In this document: positions 1 to 6,415 of the stretch, piece by piece | How the letters are laid out: each line of letters begins with the position of its first letter | Numbering within the stretch: position 1 is the first letter of the stretch | Assembly: GCA_947176585.1 (NCBI GenBank) | Contig: CAMWRI010000002.1 | Span: 1-41,440 of the forward strand | Source: an uncultured Porphyromonadaceae bacterium | Lineage (GTDB): Bacteria; Bacteroidota; Bacteroidia; Bacteroidales; Muribaculaceae | Reading direction: 5' to 3' | Length of the DNA: 41,440 nucleotides | The notes under the pieces: generated by a model | Seen by the model: only the letters and a program-made list of their open reading frames with translations | The model's database searches: none | What the model was told of the DNA's origin: nothing | Program-made: the position numbers and the translations under genes

Positions 1-993
1 AGTGGGGGGAACTTCACCGGCTTCGCCCGAGAATGTCATTTTGCTAATCTGGGCATTGAAGTTGTTGGAAGTGGCGAGACGCAGAGCAGTGCCCTTTGCC
101 TGATAAGCTGCGGGGAGGTTGAAAGTGAAGTCGGCATCCTTAGCGTCGAGCTTGAGATCGCTTACGATGGCATCTCCATTAACAACAGACAGTGTAACGG
201 TTACGTTGGTAGAAGCATTGTTGCCGGTGTGAATAGTAATGGATTTGGTGTCGATAGGAAGTGTGAAATCCATATAGGCTTTGCCGGTGTAATTTTTACC
301 GCTAATCTGCAGGTATTTGCCTTGGTAGTTACCGGCCTTGCAGTTTACGAAAGTGAAATCCACACCATCGATGGTGGCATCAGTGGCGGTCTCAGATTCA
401 GTAGAAGGCAGAAGATCTGCATTGGCGTCGGTGGAGAAGTCTACTACTACACCATCTCCAACGGGATCGGGCGTGGGATCGGGCGTGGGATCGGGCGTGG
501 GATCAGGAGTGGGATCGGGGTCCTCGCCGGCTTCGCCGGTGGTGATTACCATGGAAGCCACGCGCAGCTGCTTGCCGGCACCATCGAAAGTGAGAGTGCT
601 CTGGGGGGTGGCTGCGGTGATGGTGAATTTACCTCCATCGAAAGCCGAAACGGTCCAGCCGTCGGAAGCGCTGGCCTCGGTGGCTTTGTTGCCGTTGGAG
701 TTGATAGTTACTTCTACCTTGCTGAAAGTCACGCCTTCAGGAGCGGTAATGTGGAGCTTAGCGCCTGCATAGATGCGGATGGAATACTGGTCGGGTTTAA
801 CGAGGGCTGTAGTCGAGCTGTTCTTTTCGAGTAGGAGCGAGTAGCCTTCCACGGTACCCTTGATATTGTCGCCGTCCTCGGTCCAGGTGTAGTTCTCCCA
901 AACCTTGTCGGCGCCAGGCAGGGTTACGCTTTCAGCGCTTGCAGCGGCGCAGATGCCGAGCACCATTGCCAAAGAGAGTAAAAATTTCTTCAT
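1..993 (-). CDS. Secreted protein with Pro-Asp-Pro-Thr linker, 3' end beyond window
   Basis: This gene is absent from the ORF track because it has no stop inside the window. Read on the minus strand from the ATG at 991-993 it stays open for 331 codons to base 1. Residues 1-20 (MKKFLLSLAMVLGICAAASA) form a clear signal peptide. Residues ~21-150 look like a beta-rich domain, followed by an acidic proline linker made of repeated DPTP units (~155-175), then a second beta-rich region (~178-331). The architecture of export signal, beta domains and Pro-rich spacer fits a secreted or surface-exposed protein of Bacteroidales. A T9SS C-terminal signal could lie beyond the edge, but this is not visible. 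I do not recognise a named family. A good Bacteroidota promoter precedes it (1138-1169) with a leader of about 135 nt. Confidence 0.85.
   Translation of the reverse strand, partial: MKKFLLSLAMVLGICAAASAESVTLPGADKVWENYTWTEDGDNIKGTVEGYSLLLEKNSSTTALVKPDQYSIRIYAGAKLHITAPEGVTFSKVEVTINSNGNKATEASASDGWTVSAFDGGKFTITAATPQSTLTFDGAGKQLRVASMVITTGEAGEDPDPTPDPTPDPTPDPTPDPVGDGVVVDFSTDANADLLPSTESETATDATIDGVDFTFVNCKAGNYQGKYLQISGKNYTGKAYMDFTLPIDTKSITIHTGNNASTNVTVTLSVVNGDAIVSDLKLDAKDADFTFNLPAAYQAKGTALRLATSNNFNAQISKMTFSGEAGEVPPT
463..516 (-). repeat. 12-bp tandem repeat encoding the DPTP linker
   Basis: About four and a half copies of the 12-mer GGGATCGGGCGT (plus-strand reading) lie in frame inside the secreted-protein gene. 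The first three copies are identical and the fourth differs (GGGATCAGGAGT). On the coding strand they give the repeated DPTP linker, so copy number should vary by slippage without breaking the frame. Confidence 0.9.
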
Positions 994-1137
994 AGAAACG
1001 ATTAATTAATTGGTGTATATTGGTTTTGGTATTATCGCTAAAAATAAATACGCCCCGTATCGTCTCGGGTGGGGCCGAGAACCGATCGGAGCGGTGCGCC
1101 TGTGGCGTGGGTGGTAGAAAACGTTGTTTTCATGCCG

Positions 1138-1169
1138 CAAAGGTAGCACATATTTTCACGCTCTGCAAA
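1138..1169 (-). promoter_or_regulatory. Bacteroidota promoter of the secreted-protein gene
   Basis: On the minus strand the -7 box is TACCTTTG (1138-1145), a perfect TAnnTTTG, and the -33 box is TTTG (1166-1169), separated by 20 nt. This is the best complete promoter of the window. The predicted leader (~135 nt) holds a small hairpin, GAAAAC/GTTTTC at 1117-1131. Confidence 0.75.
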
Positions 1170-1171
1170 TA

Positions 1172-1210
1172 TTTTTTAGTTAAAAGTGGGGCGGAGTGTG
1201 AAATAATATG
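1172..1210. repeat. 39-bp direct repeat, copy 1
   Basis: The segment TTTTTTAGTTAAAAGTGG followed by GCGGAGTGTGAAATAAT recurs at 1435-1473 with only about two differences. The two copies bracket the first nested palindrome. Copy 1 borders the -33 box of the leftward promoter; copy 2 runs up to the -7 box of the acyltransferase. Confidence 0.85.
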
Positions 1211-1221
1211 ATATAGATAGC

Positions 1222-1406
1222 GGGCCGGAGGCTCGCCCGTTTGTTAACCCCGTGCGGACGCGCGGGGTAGTAATGTCCCCGGTAAGCAGCCCCGGAGGGG
1301 GTGACTTTCTCGATCTCGCCGGTCACCCCCTCCGGGGCTGTAGCTTATTTTAGGCTTGTACCCCGTGCGTCCGCACGGGGTTAACAAGAGAAAGGGCCTC
1401 CGGCCC
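1222..1406. repeat. Triple-nested palindromic repeat, copy 1
   Basis: Three concentric inverted repeats are visible. The outer pair is GGGCCGGAGGC with GGGCCTCCGGCCC. The middle pair is GTTAACCCCGTGCGGAC with GTCCGCACGGGGTTAAC. The inner pair is CAGCCCCGGAGGGGGTGAC with GTCACCCCCTCCGGGGCTG. The unit could fold into one long interrupted hairpin. A second copy in the same orientation lies at 2549-2734. Stems are conserved while spacers diverge. It resembles a non-autonomous mobile repeat or a structured intergenic repeat; no ORF is inside it. Confidence 0.85.
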
Positions 1407-1434
1407 ATCAAGGAAATACAAATCGTTGCCGATT

Positions 1435-1473
1435 TTTTTTAGTTAAAAGTGGAGCGGAGTGTGAAATAATGTG
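1435..1473. repeat. 39-bp direct repeat, copy 2
   Basis: Second copy of the 1172-1210 segment, ending two bases before the -7 box of the acyltransferase gene, so it occupies the upstream promoter position of that gene. Confidence 0.85.
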
Positions 1474-1474
1474 G

Positions 1475-1482
1475 TAACTTTG
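1475..1482 (+). promoter_or_regulatory. -7 box of the acyltransferase; near-leaderless start
   Basis: TAACTTTG is a perfect TAnnTTTG box. The annotated ATG begins only 8 nt after it, so transcription should start at or within a few bases of the start codon. No good -33 TTTG is seen at the right distance. Confidence 0.6.
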
Positions 1483-1489
1483 CTGCGCA

Positions 1490-2545
1490 ATGAAAACCAA
1501 CGCTGCAATATCAGGCGACGGCCGCATCCTGTGGATGGATGCAATGCGCGGTTTCAGTATCATTCTGGTGGTGCTGGGCCACGTGCTTCAGCGTATGGGT
1601 TTAGGTGATGAAAACACTGCGCTCAGTTCGCTGCTCATCACATTCAGGATGCCGCTTTTCTTCTTTGTGAGCGGATTTTTCTCGTTTCGCAGCCGTGACT
1701 GGTGGACTCGTTCGCGGCTGGCCGACATTCTGCGCCGCAAGTTCACGGCGCAGATTTTGGGGGCGATAATATTTTTCTGTATGTATGCCTATTTGACGCA
1801 GCCGCGCATCAATTTTTCAGATGGGCTTGCATGGTATTGGTTCACCGTAGCACTTTTTCAGATGTATTTGCTTTATGTTGCGGTGACGCTCGCATGCCGG
1901 CGGCTGCGCCCGGGTGTGAGTATAGTAGTGCTCGCGGTGTTGGCCTGTGTGTTATTGGCAGGCAAATTCGTGCTGCCGGTCAATACTCTTACCAAGGTTT
2001 GTGAATGGCATAAGGTGTCGTATTATATGCAATTCTTTGTGCTGGGGCTCGCTGCGGCACAATACCGCAAGCGTTTTTTTGCATTGATGGCGTCAAACGC
2101 TTTTGCCACCGTGGTGATTATTAGTCTGGTGGCGTCTATATTCATATGGCGTGCAATAGTGGGCGGTATTCCCCGTTATTACGATTCCATATGGTACATT
2201 CTTGTGAAAGGCGAGGCTATGCGCTACCTGGGTCTGGCAGTGGTGGTCATAATGTTCTACGGTATGGCGGATTACTGGAATCGCGACACGCGGCTCACGC
2301 GCCTGATGAACTACACGGGCCGCCGCACGCTCGATGTCTATTATATCCACTACTTTTTTCTGCCCAAGTTGCTGTTTATGAAGCGCGTGCTGCTGCCCGA
2401 CAACCGCTTTGTGCTGCAACTTCTCGTGGCGGGCATCATCACGGCAATGGTGGTGATGATGAGCCTGGTGGTGAGCGCCATACTGCGCCGCAGCCCCCTG
2501 CTGCGCACCTTCCTCTTCGGATTGCGGCCGGAGCGCGGAGCTTGA
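1490..2545 (+). CDS. Acyltransferase family 3 membrane protein
   Basis: A 351-residue integral membrane protein of the acyltransferase-3 family, which transfers acetyl or other acyl groups to carbohydrates of surface polymers. The family signature is at the N-terminus: an R-x(4)-D-x-x-RG pattern (RILWMDAMRG, 12-21), then a first membrane helix with the catalytic-type His31 (LGH). The conserved FRMPLFFFVSGFF segment follows at ~52-64. About ten hydrophobic segments follow, and the C-terminus is basic. The ATG at 1490 is kept because the next Met (codon 16) would cut the RG motif, even though this makes the mRNA almost leaderless. The gene stands alone between two copies of a nested palindromic repeat, with the second copy starting 3 bases after its stop codon. 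Its acceptor cannot be told from sequence; no polysaccharide genes adjoin it. Confidence 0.9.
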   Translation: MKTNAAISGDGRILWMDAMRGFSIILVVLGHVLQRMGLGDENTALSSLLITFRMPLFFFVSGFFSFRSRDWWTRSRLADILRRKFTAQILGAIIFFCMYAYLTQPRINFSDGLAWYWFTVALFQMYLLYVAVTLACRRLRPGVSIVVLAVLACVLLAGKFVLPVNTLTKVCEWHKVSYYMQFFVLGLAAAQYRKRFFALMASNAFATVVIISLVASIFIWRAIVGGIPRYYDSIWYILVKGEAMRYLGLAVVVIMFYGMADYWNRDTRLTRLMNYTGRRTLDVYYIHYFFLPKLLFMKRVLLPDNRFVLQLLVAGIITAMVVMMSLVVSAILRRSPLLRTFLFGLRPERGA

Positions 2546-2548
2546 ACC

Positions 2549-2734
2549 GGGCCGGAGGCCCGCACTATTGTTAACCCCGTGCGGACGCGCGGGGTATTTT
2601 GGTACATAGGCAAGCAGCCCCGGAGGGGGTGACTTTACCGATAGCACCGGGCACCCCCTCCGGGGCTGAATCCCAATTAAGGCTTGCACCCCGTGCACCC
2701 GCACGGGGTTAACAAGAGGATGGGCCTCTGGCCC
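2549..2734. repeat. Triple-nested palindromic repeat, copy 2
   Basis: Second copy of the 1222-1406 unit, same orientation. All three stem layers are kept (GGGCCGGAGGCCC/GGGCCTCTGGCCC; GTTAACCCCGTGCGG/CCGCACGGGGTTAAC; CAGCCCCGGAGGGGGTG/CACCCCCTCCGGGGCTG), while the spacers are mostly different. It begins three bases after the acyltransferase stop, so it may also act as that gene's terminator. Confidence 0.85.
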
Positions 2735-2789
2735 AAAGACCTGCCTAATTTTTTTGTGGAAAAGGGTACGATTGTCTTATATTTTTTTG

Positions 2790-2797
2790 TACCTTTG
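2790..2797 (+). promoter_or_regulatory. -7 box of the phosphatase-led gene row
   Basis: TACCTTTG, a perfect TAnnTTTG, lies 21 nt before the ATG at 2819. No well-placed TTTG -33 box. It argues against the longer ORF start at 2684, which lies upstream of the promoter and inside the palindromic repeat. Confidence 0.65.
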
Positions 2798-2818
2798 CTT
2801 CAATCCAACTTAAAGCGA

Positions 2819-4207
2819 ATGAAAATGTTCAAAAAACTCTTTGTGGCAGCCGCTCTCGGGCTGGCAGTGATGGCGGGACGCGCCGAGGCTCCCCGCTATG
2901 TGTTCTATTATATAGGCGACGGCATGGGCATGGGGCCCGTGATGGCCGCGCAGAACTACTACCGCACCGTGCTGGGCAGCGATGAGCCCCTCACGATGAT
3001 GCAGATGCCGGTGGTGGGCTGGTGCCAGACCTGGTCGGCCTCGAGTTCTACTACCGACAGCGCCGCCGCCGGCACCGCTATCGCCACGGGCAGCAAGACG
3101 CGCAACGGTATGCTGGGTATGGATGCCGACACCACAGCCGTGGCATCAATAGCCACCAAACTGCACGAGCAGGGCTGGGGCGTGGGCCTGGTGACGAGCG
3201 TTGCAGCCGACGATGCCACGCCGGGCGCCTATTACGCCCATGTGGCCAATCGCGCGATGCACCGCGACATCGACCTGCAATTTGCCCGGAGCGGCTTTGA
3301 ATTCCTTGGCGGCGCCGGCCTCTACGGGCTCAACGGCGACCATCACGACGAAATCGCGGAGGCTTTCGTGACCAACGGCGTGCAGCTGCTTTGCGGCCCA
3401 GAGAGCGTGGACCTGATGGACTCGCGACGCGTGTGCCTGCTCAACACCGAGAAGGGCCACGTGTGGAACCTGGGCTACACCGTCGACAGCATTCAGGACA
3501 ATATCGACCTGGTGCAGCTCACCACGCTGTGCCTTGGCCAGCTTGAGAAGTACACTCCGGAGCATTTCTTCATGATGGTGGAGGGCGGCAATATCGACCA
3601 TGCCCTGCACGGCAACGACGGCGGCGCAGCCGTGATGGAGATAATCCACTTCGACAAGGCGCTGGACATTGCTATGGAGTTCTACAGGCAGCACCCCGAC
3701 GAGACCCTCATAGTGGTGACCGCCGACCACGATACCGGCGGTCTGGCCATGGGCAATAACACGGTGAAGTATTCGTCGCACTTCGATTATCTTCAGCATC
3801 AGCGCAAGTCGAAGGAAATGTTCAGCGAAGAATGCAAGGCCATGCTGCGCGACCGCCGCGTGTACACCTGGGACGACATGCGCGCCAAGCTCGAAGAGGA
3901 TTTCGGCCTCTTCAAGGCCATTCCCGTGAGCGAGGCCGAGGAGCAGAAGCTCAAGGATATGTTTGTGAGCACCTTTGAGAAGCGCAACAGTGAGGACCAG
4001 AAGACGCTCTACGCCAATTTCGACGCATTCTCGGTGGCCGTGCTCAATCTCGTGAACGAGAAAGCCGGCTACGGATTCACCTCCACGAGCCACACCGGCA
4101 ACGTAGTGCCCCTCTTTGCCGTGGGCGTGGGCGCCGACCGTTTCAAGGGCCTGAACAACAACAACGAAATCACGCCCACCGTGCTTGATATCATCGCCGG
4201 AAAGTAG
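2819..4207 (+). CDS. Alkaline phosphatase (PhoA family)
   Basis: A 462-residue exported phosphomonoesterase of the alkaline phosphatase superfamily; it should release phosphate from organic esters outside the cytoplasm. Residues 1-23 form the signal peptide. Metal and catalytic motifs are intact: GDGMG with Asp34; D80-S81 in TTDSAAAGTA, with Ser81 as the nucleophile; EGGNIDHALH (Glu255, Asp260, His264); TADHDTGG (Asp303, His304); TSHTGN (His425). The ORF track starts at 2684, but that stretch overlaps the palindromic repeat and the promoter. The ATG at 2819 gives the correct signal peptide and follows a -7 box. It is the first gene of a compact row, and the MazG-like gene starts one base after its stop. 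Confidence 0.93.
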   Translation: MKMFKKLFVAAALGLAVMAGRAEAPRYVFYYIGDGMGMGPVMAAQNYYRTVLGSDEPLTMMQMPVVGWCQTWSASSSTTDSAAAGTAIATGSKTRNGMLGMDADTTAVASIATKLHEQGWGVGLVTSVAADDATPGAYYAHVANRAMHRDIDLQFARSGFEFLGGAGLYGLNGDHHDEIAEAFVTNGVQLLCGPESVDLMDSRRVCLLNTEKGHVWNLGYTVDSIQDNIDLVQLTTLCLGQLEKYTPEHFFMMVEGGNIDHALHGNDGGAAVMEIIHFDKALDIAMEFYRQHPDETLIVVTADHDTGGLAMGNNTVKYSSHFDYLQHQRKSKEMFSEECKAMLRDRRVYTWDDMRAKLEEDFGLFKAIPVSEAEEQKLKDMFVSTFEKRNSEDQKTLYANFDAFSVAVLNLVNEKAGYGFTSTSHTGNVVPLFAVGVGADRFKGLNNNNEITPTVLDIIAGK

Positions 4208-4208
4208 C

Positions 4209-4565
4209 ATGCACAGCGAGCGCGACGGCGGCATAGGGCTGCGCGAGGCCCAGCGGATGGTGGACCGGTGGATCACCACCACGGGCGTGCGCTATTTCTC
4301 GCCTCTCACCAATATGGCCGTGCTGGCCGAGGAAGTGGGCGAGGTGGCCCGGATAATGGCTCGCCGCTTCGGCGACCAGAGCTTCAAGCCGGGCGAAGAC
4401 CCGGAGGCACTGGCGGGAGAACTGGCTGATGTGCTGTGGGTGGTGATGGCTATCGCCAACCAGACGGGCACCGACCTCTCCGAGGCTTTCGAGGCCACGC
4501 TGGCCAAGAAGACCGCACGCGACGCCACGCGCCACATCAACAATCCGAAATTAAGAAATCAATAA
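4209..4565 (+). CDS. MazG-like nucleotide pyrophosphohydrolase
   Basis: A 118-residue all-alpha NTP pyrophosphohydrolase of the MazG/iMazG type, which hydrolyses (d)NTPs to monophosphates and pyrophosphate. The magnesium-binding signature is complete: EEVGE at 41-45 and ELADV at 71-75, matching EExxE...ExxD. The length matches single-domain members. The start chosen is the ATG one base after the phosphatase stop (TAGCATG), which implies coupled translation; an in-frame ATG at 4185 would overlap the phosphatase by 23 nt and adds eight unlikely residues. Next to deoC it fits a nucleotide clean-up or salvage role. Which nucleotide it prefers cannot be seen. Confidence 0.88.
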   Translation: MHSERDGGIGLREAQRMVDRWITTTGVRYFSPLTNMAVLAEEVGEVARIMARRFGDQSFKPGEDPEALAGELADVLWVVMAIANQTGTDLSEAFEATLAKKTARDATRHINNPKLRNQ

Positions 4566-4578
4566 TAATCATACAACT

Positions 4579-5463
4579 ATGAGCGACAAATACAACGATG
4601 CAATCGCTGCCAGCAGCGTAGTGACCGACGACGCAGCCGTAAAGGCCGCAGTGGAAAAGATCGTTAAAGACAATTTCGATGCGTGCAACACCACGGAAGT
4701 GCACAAATTCCTGCTCAATACCGTGGATCTCACCACTCTCAATTCCACCGATTCGCCCTCGAGCGTGGCACAGTTTGTGGAGCGCGTGAATGCCTTCGAC
4801 GAGGAGCATCCCGAGCTGCCCAACGTGGCTGCCATCTGCACCTATCCCAACTTTGCCCCCGTGGTGCGCACGGTGCTCGACGTGAGCAAAGTGGACGTAT
4901 GCTGCGTGACCGGCAATTTCCCCTCGTCGCAGACATTTATCGAGGTGAAGGTGGCCGAGACCGCACTGGCCGTGGATGCCGGCGCCGACGAAATCGACAT
5001 CGTGCTCAATCTGGGCAACTTCTTCGACGGCGACTATGAAGAGGTGTGCGACGAGATGATCGAGCAGAAGCAAGCCTGCCGCGACGCCCGCATGAAAGTG
5101 ATTCTCGAGACCGGCGCGCTCAAGACCGCCGAGAATATCAAGAAGGCATCCGTGCTCGCCCTCTACAGCGGCGCCGACTTCCTGAAGACCTCCACCGGCA
5201 AGGGCTATCCCGGCGCTTCGCTCGAGGCTGCATATGTGATGTGTCAGTGCATCCGCGAGTATTTCGAGAAGACCGGCACCATGGTGGGCTTCAAGGCTTC
5301 CGGCGGCGTGCGCACCACCGACGAGGCAGTGCAGTACTATTGCATCGTCAAGGAAGTGCTGGGCGAGAAGTGGCTCACCAACGAGTATTTCCGCATCGGT
5401 GCCAGCAGCCTGGCCAACAACCTGCTCACCAGCATCATGGGTGAGGAAACCAAGTGCTTCTGA
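4579..5463 (+). CDS. deoC: Deoxyribose-phosphate aldolase
   Basis: A 294-residue class I aldolase that cleaves 2-deoxyribose 5-phosphate to glyceraldehyde 3-phosphate and acetaldehyde, the last step of deoxynucleoside catabolism. The Schiff-base lysine is Lys203 in FLKTSTGKG, the second active-site lysine is Lys239 in VGFKASGGVR, and the proton-relay Asp140 is in DEIDIVLN. The length is that of the longer DeoC subgroup (about 250-300 residues). It starts 13 nt after the mazG-like stop and is followed after 2 nt by the GYF/CD225 gene, so it sits mid-operon. Cytoplasmic. Acetaldehyde made here could be a substrate for an alcohol dehydrogenase, but linking it to the gene at 9771 is only inference. 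Confidence 0.95.
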   Translation: MSDKYNDAIAASSVVTDDAAVKAAVEKIVKDNFDACNTTEVHKFLLNTVDLTTLNSTDSPSSVAQFVERVNAFDEEHPELPNVAAICTYPNFAPVVRTVLDVSKVDVCCVTGNFPSSQTFIEVKVAETALAVDAGADEIDIVLNLGNFFDGDYEEVCDEMIEQKQACRDARMKVILETGALKTAENIKKASVLALYSGADFLKTSTGKGYPGASLEAAYVMCQCIREYFEKTGTMVGFKASGGVRTTDEAVQYYCIVKEVLGEKWLTNEYFRIGASSLANNLLTSIMGEETKCF

Positions 5464-5465
5464 AA

Positions 5466-5984
5466 ATGAAAGTGTGGATTCACATCAACGGCGTGCAGCA
5501 GGGCCCCTACACCCTGGAGCAACTGGAGGCCATGCGCCTGCCGGCGGCCACGCCCGTGTGGTATGAGGGTCTGCCCCAGTGGGTGCCCGCTTGCCAGGCT
5601 CCGGCTCTCGCCGCGCTCTATGGCGGCGCGCCCGCCGCGCGGCCCGAAGCCGAGACCCGCGAGGTGGTGGAAGAAACCGTGGAGGTCGAGAGCCCCGTCG
5701 GTGAGGCATCCTATGCGGCCGCCTCGTATGCGCAGGCAGCCCCTGTGTCCGATATGCCCGCAAGGCCGGCCACGTTTCTGGTGTGGAGCATAGTGCTCAC
5801 GCTGTGCTGCTGCACACCCTTCAGCATCGCGGCCATCGTGTGCGGCGCCATCACCAACACCCGCTACAATCGCGGCGACTACGCTGGCGCGCGCCGCATG
5901 TCGCATGCCACCGAGTGGCTTGTGATCATATCCATCACACTGGGTATCGTGGGTCTGCCCATCAGCCTGCTCTCGATGCTGTGA
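5466..5984 (+). CDS. GYF-domain and CD225/dispanin-like membrane protein
   Basis: A 172-residue protein with a GYF_2-type domain at 1-50 (VWIHINGVQQGPYTLEQL and WYEGLPQWVP), a low-complexity acidic linker (~55-100), then a CD225/dispanin-like module with membrane helices at ~103-130 and ~150-171. The loop RYNRGDYAGARRMS between them is the part most like CD225. GYF_2 domains are thought to bind peptides; CD225 proteins are membrane proteins of unclear bacterial function. The ATG at 5466 is preferred over the GTG at 5454, which would overlap deoC. The stop overlaps the next gene (GTGA). Bacteroidota often pair such proteins with DUF2752 proteins, as here. Function unknown. Confidence 0.85.
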   Translation: MKVWIHINGVQQGPYTLEQLEAMRLPAATPVWYEGLPQWVPACQAPALAALYGGAPAARPEAETREVVEETVEVESPVGEASYAAASYAQAAPVSDMPARPATFLVWSIVLTLCCCTPFSIAAIVCGAITNTRYNRGDYAGARRMSHATEWLVIISITLGIVGLPISLLSML

Positions 5985-6349
5985 TACCTCAGCGCCTCAA
6001 CCGCGGGGCGGCCGTTGCCATAGCTGTGGCACTGGCCGCCCTGTGTGTATATTATTATAATGTGGACCCGGCAGCCGGCGGTCCCGCTCCGCGCTGCCTG
6101 CTCCGCGCCCTCACGGGCTACGACTGCCCCGGCTGCGGCACCCAGCGCGCGCTCCATGCTCTGCTCCACGGCCATATATCCGCCGCTTGGCACTACAACG
6201 CCGCAATATTCTTTGCCGTGCCGCTTGCCGCCGCCTATGCCGCCGAAGACCATCTGCCCGCGCCCGTGGCTCGCGTGCTCCGCTCCCCCGCATTCATCCT
6301 CGCCATCGCCGCCTCCATCGTGGCCTGGTGGGTACTCCGCAACGTGTAG
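5981..6349 (+). CDS. DUF2752 membrane protein
   Basis: A 122-residue small membrane protein with a helix at ~8-27, the hallmark CPGCGTQRALHALLHG (49-64), and two further hydrophobic segments (~72-88, ~104-120). The CPGCG...R...L..G pattern is the signature of DUF2752. The start is inferred as the GTG at 5981, which overlaps the stop of the preceding gene as GTGA, a sign of translational coupling; the ORF track start at 5783 lies deep inside the upstream gene. The paired cysteines could bind metal or form a disulfide; no function is established. It is the last gene of the row starting at 2819. Confidence 0.82.
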   Translation: MIPQRLNRGAAVAIAVALAALCVYYYNVDPAAGGPAPRCLLRALTGYDCPGCGTQRALHALLHGHISAAWHYNAAIFFAVPLAAAYAAEDHLPAPVARVLRSPAFILAIAASIVAWWVLRNV

Positions 6350-6380
6350 CTGAAATTCAGGCGCGTCCCGTAATATTGGA

Positions 6381-6415
6381 TTTATAAGTCTTATAAAATA
6401 AAAATGATTTTTATT
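6381..6415. terminator. AT-rich palindromes between convergent genes
   Basis: Two short inverted repeats lie between the convergent stops: TTTATAAG-T-CTTATAAA (6381-6397) and AATAAAAATGATTTTTATT (6397-6415). The first is a minimal form of the 9-nt ATAAGTCTT repeat seen elsewhere. A role as a weak bidirectional terminator is inference. Confidence 0.4.

Noticed and set aside
463-516. CRISPR-like repeat
   Set aside because: 12-bp units without spacers, in frame within a protein linker; a coding tandem repeat, not CRISPR.
229-834. 201-aa and 144-aa plus-strand ORFs at the left edge
   Set aside because: Antisense to the secreted-protein gene on the minus strand, which has a signal peptide, promoter and consistent frame to the edge.
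1020-1211. 63-aa plus-strand ORF
   Set aside because: Lies over the minus-strand promoter and direct repeat; no initiation context and no family.
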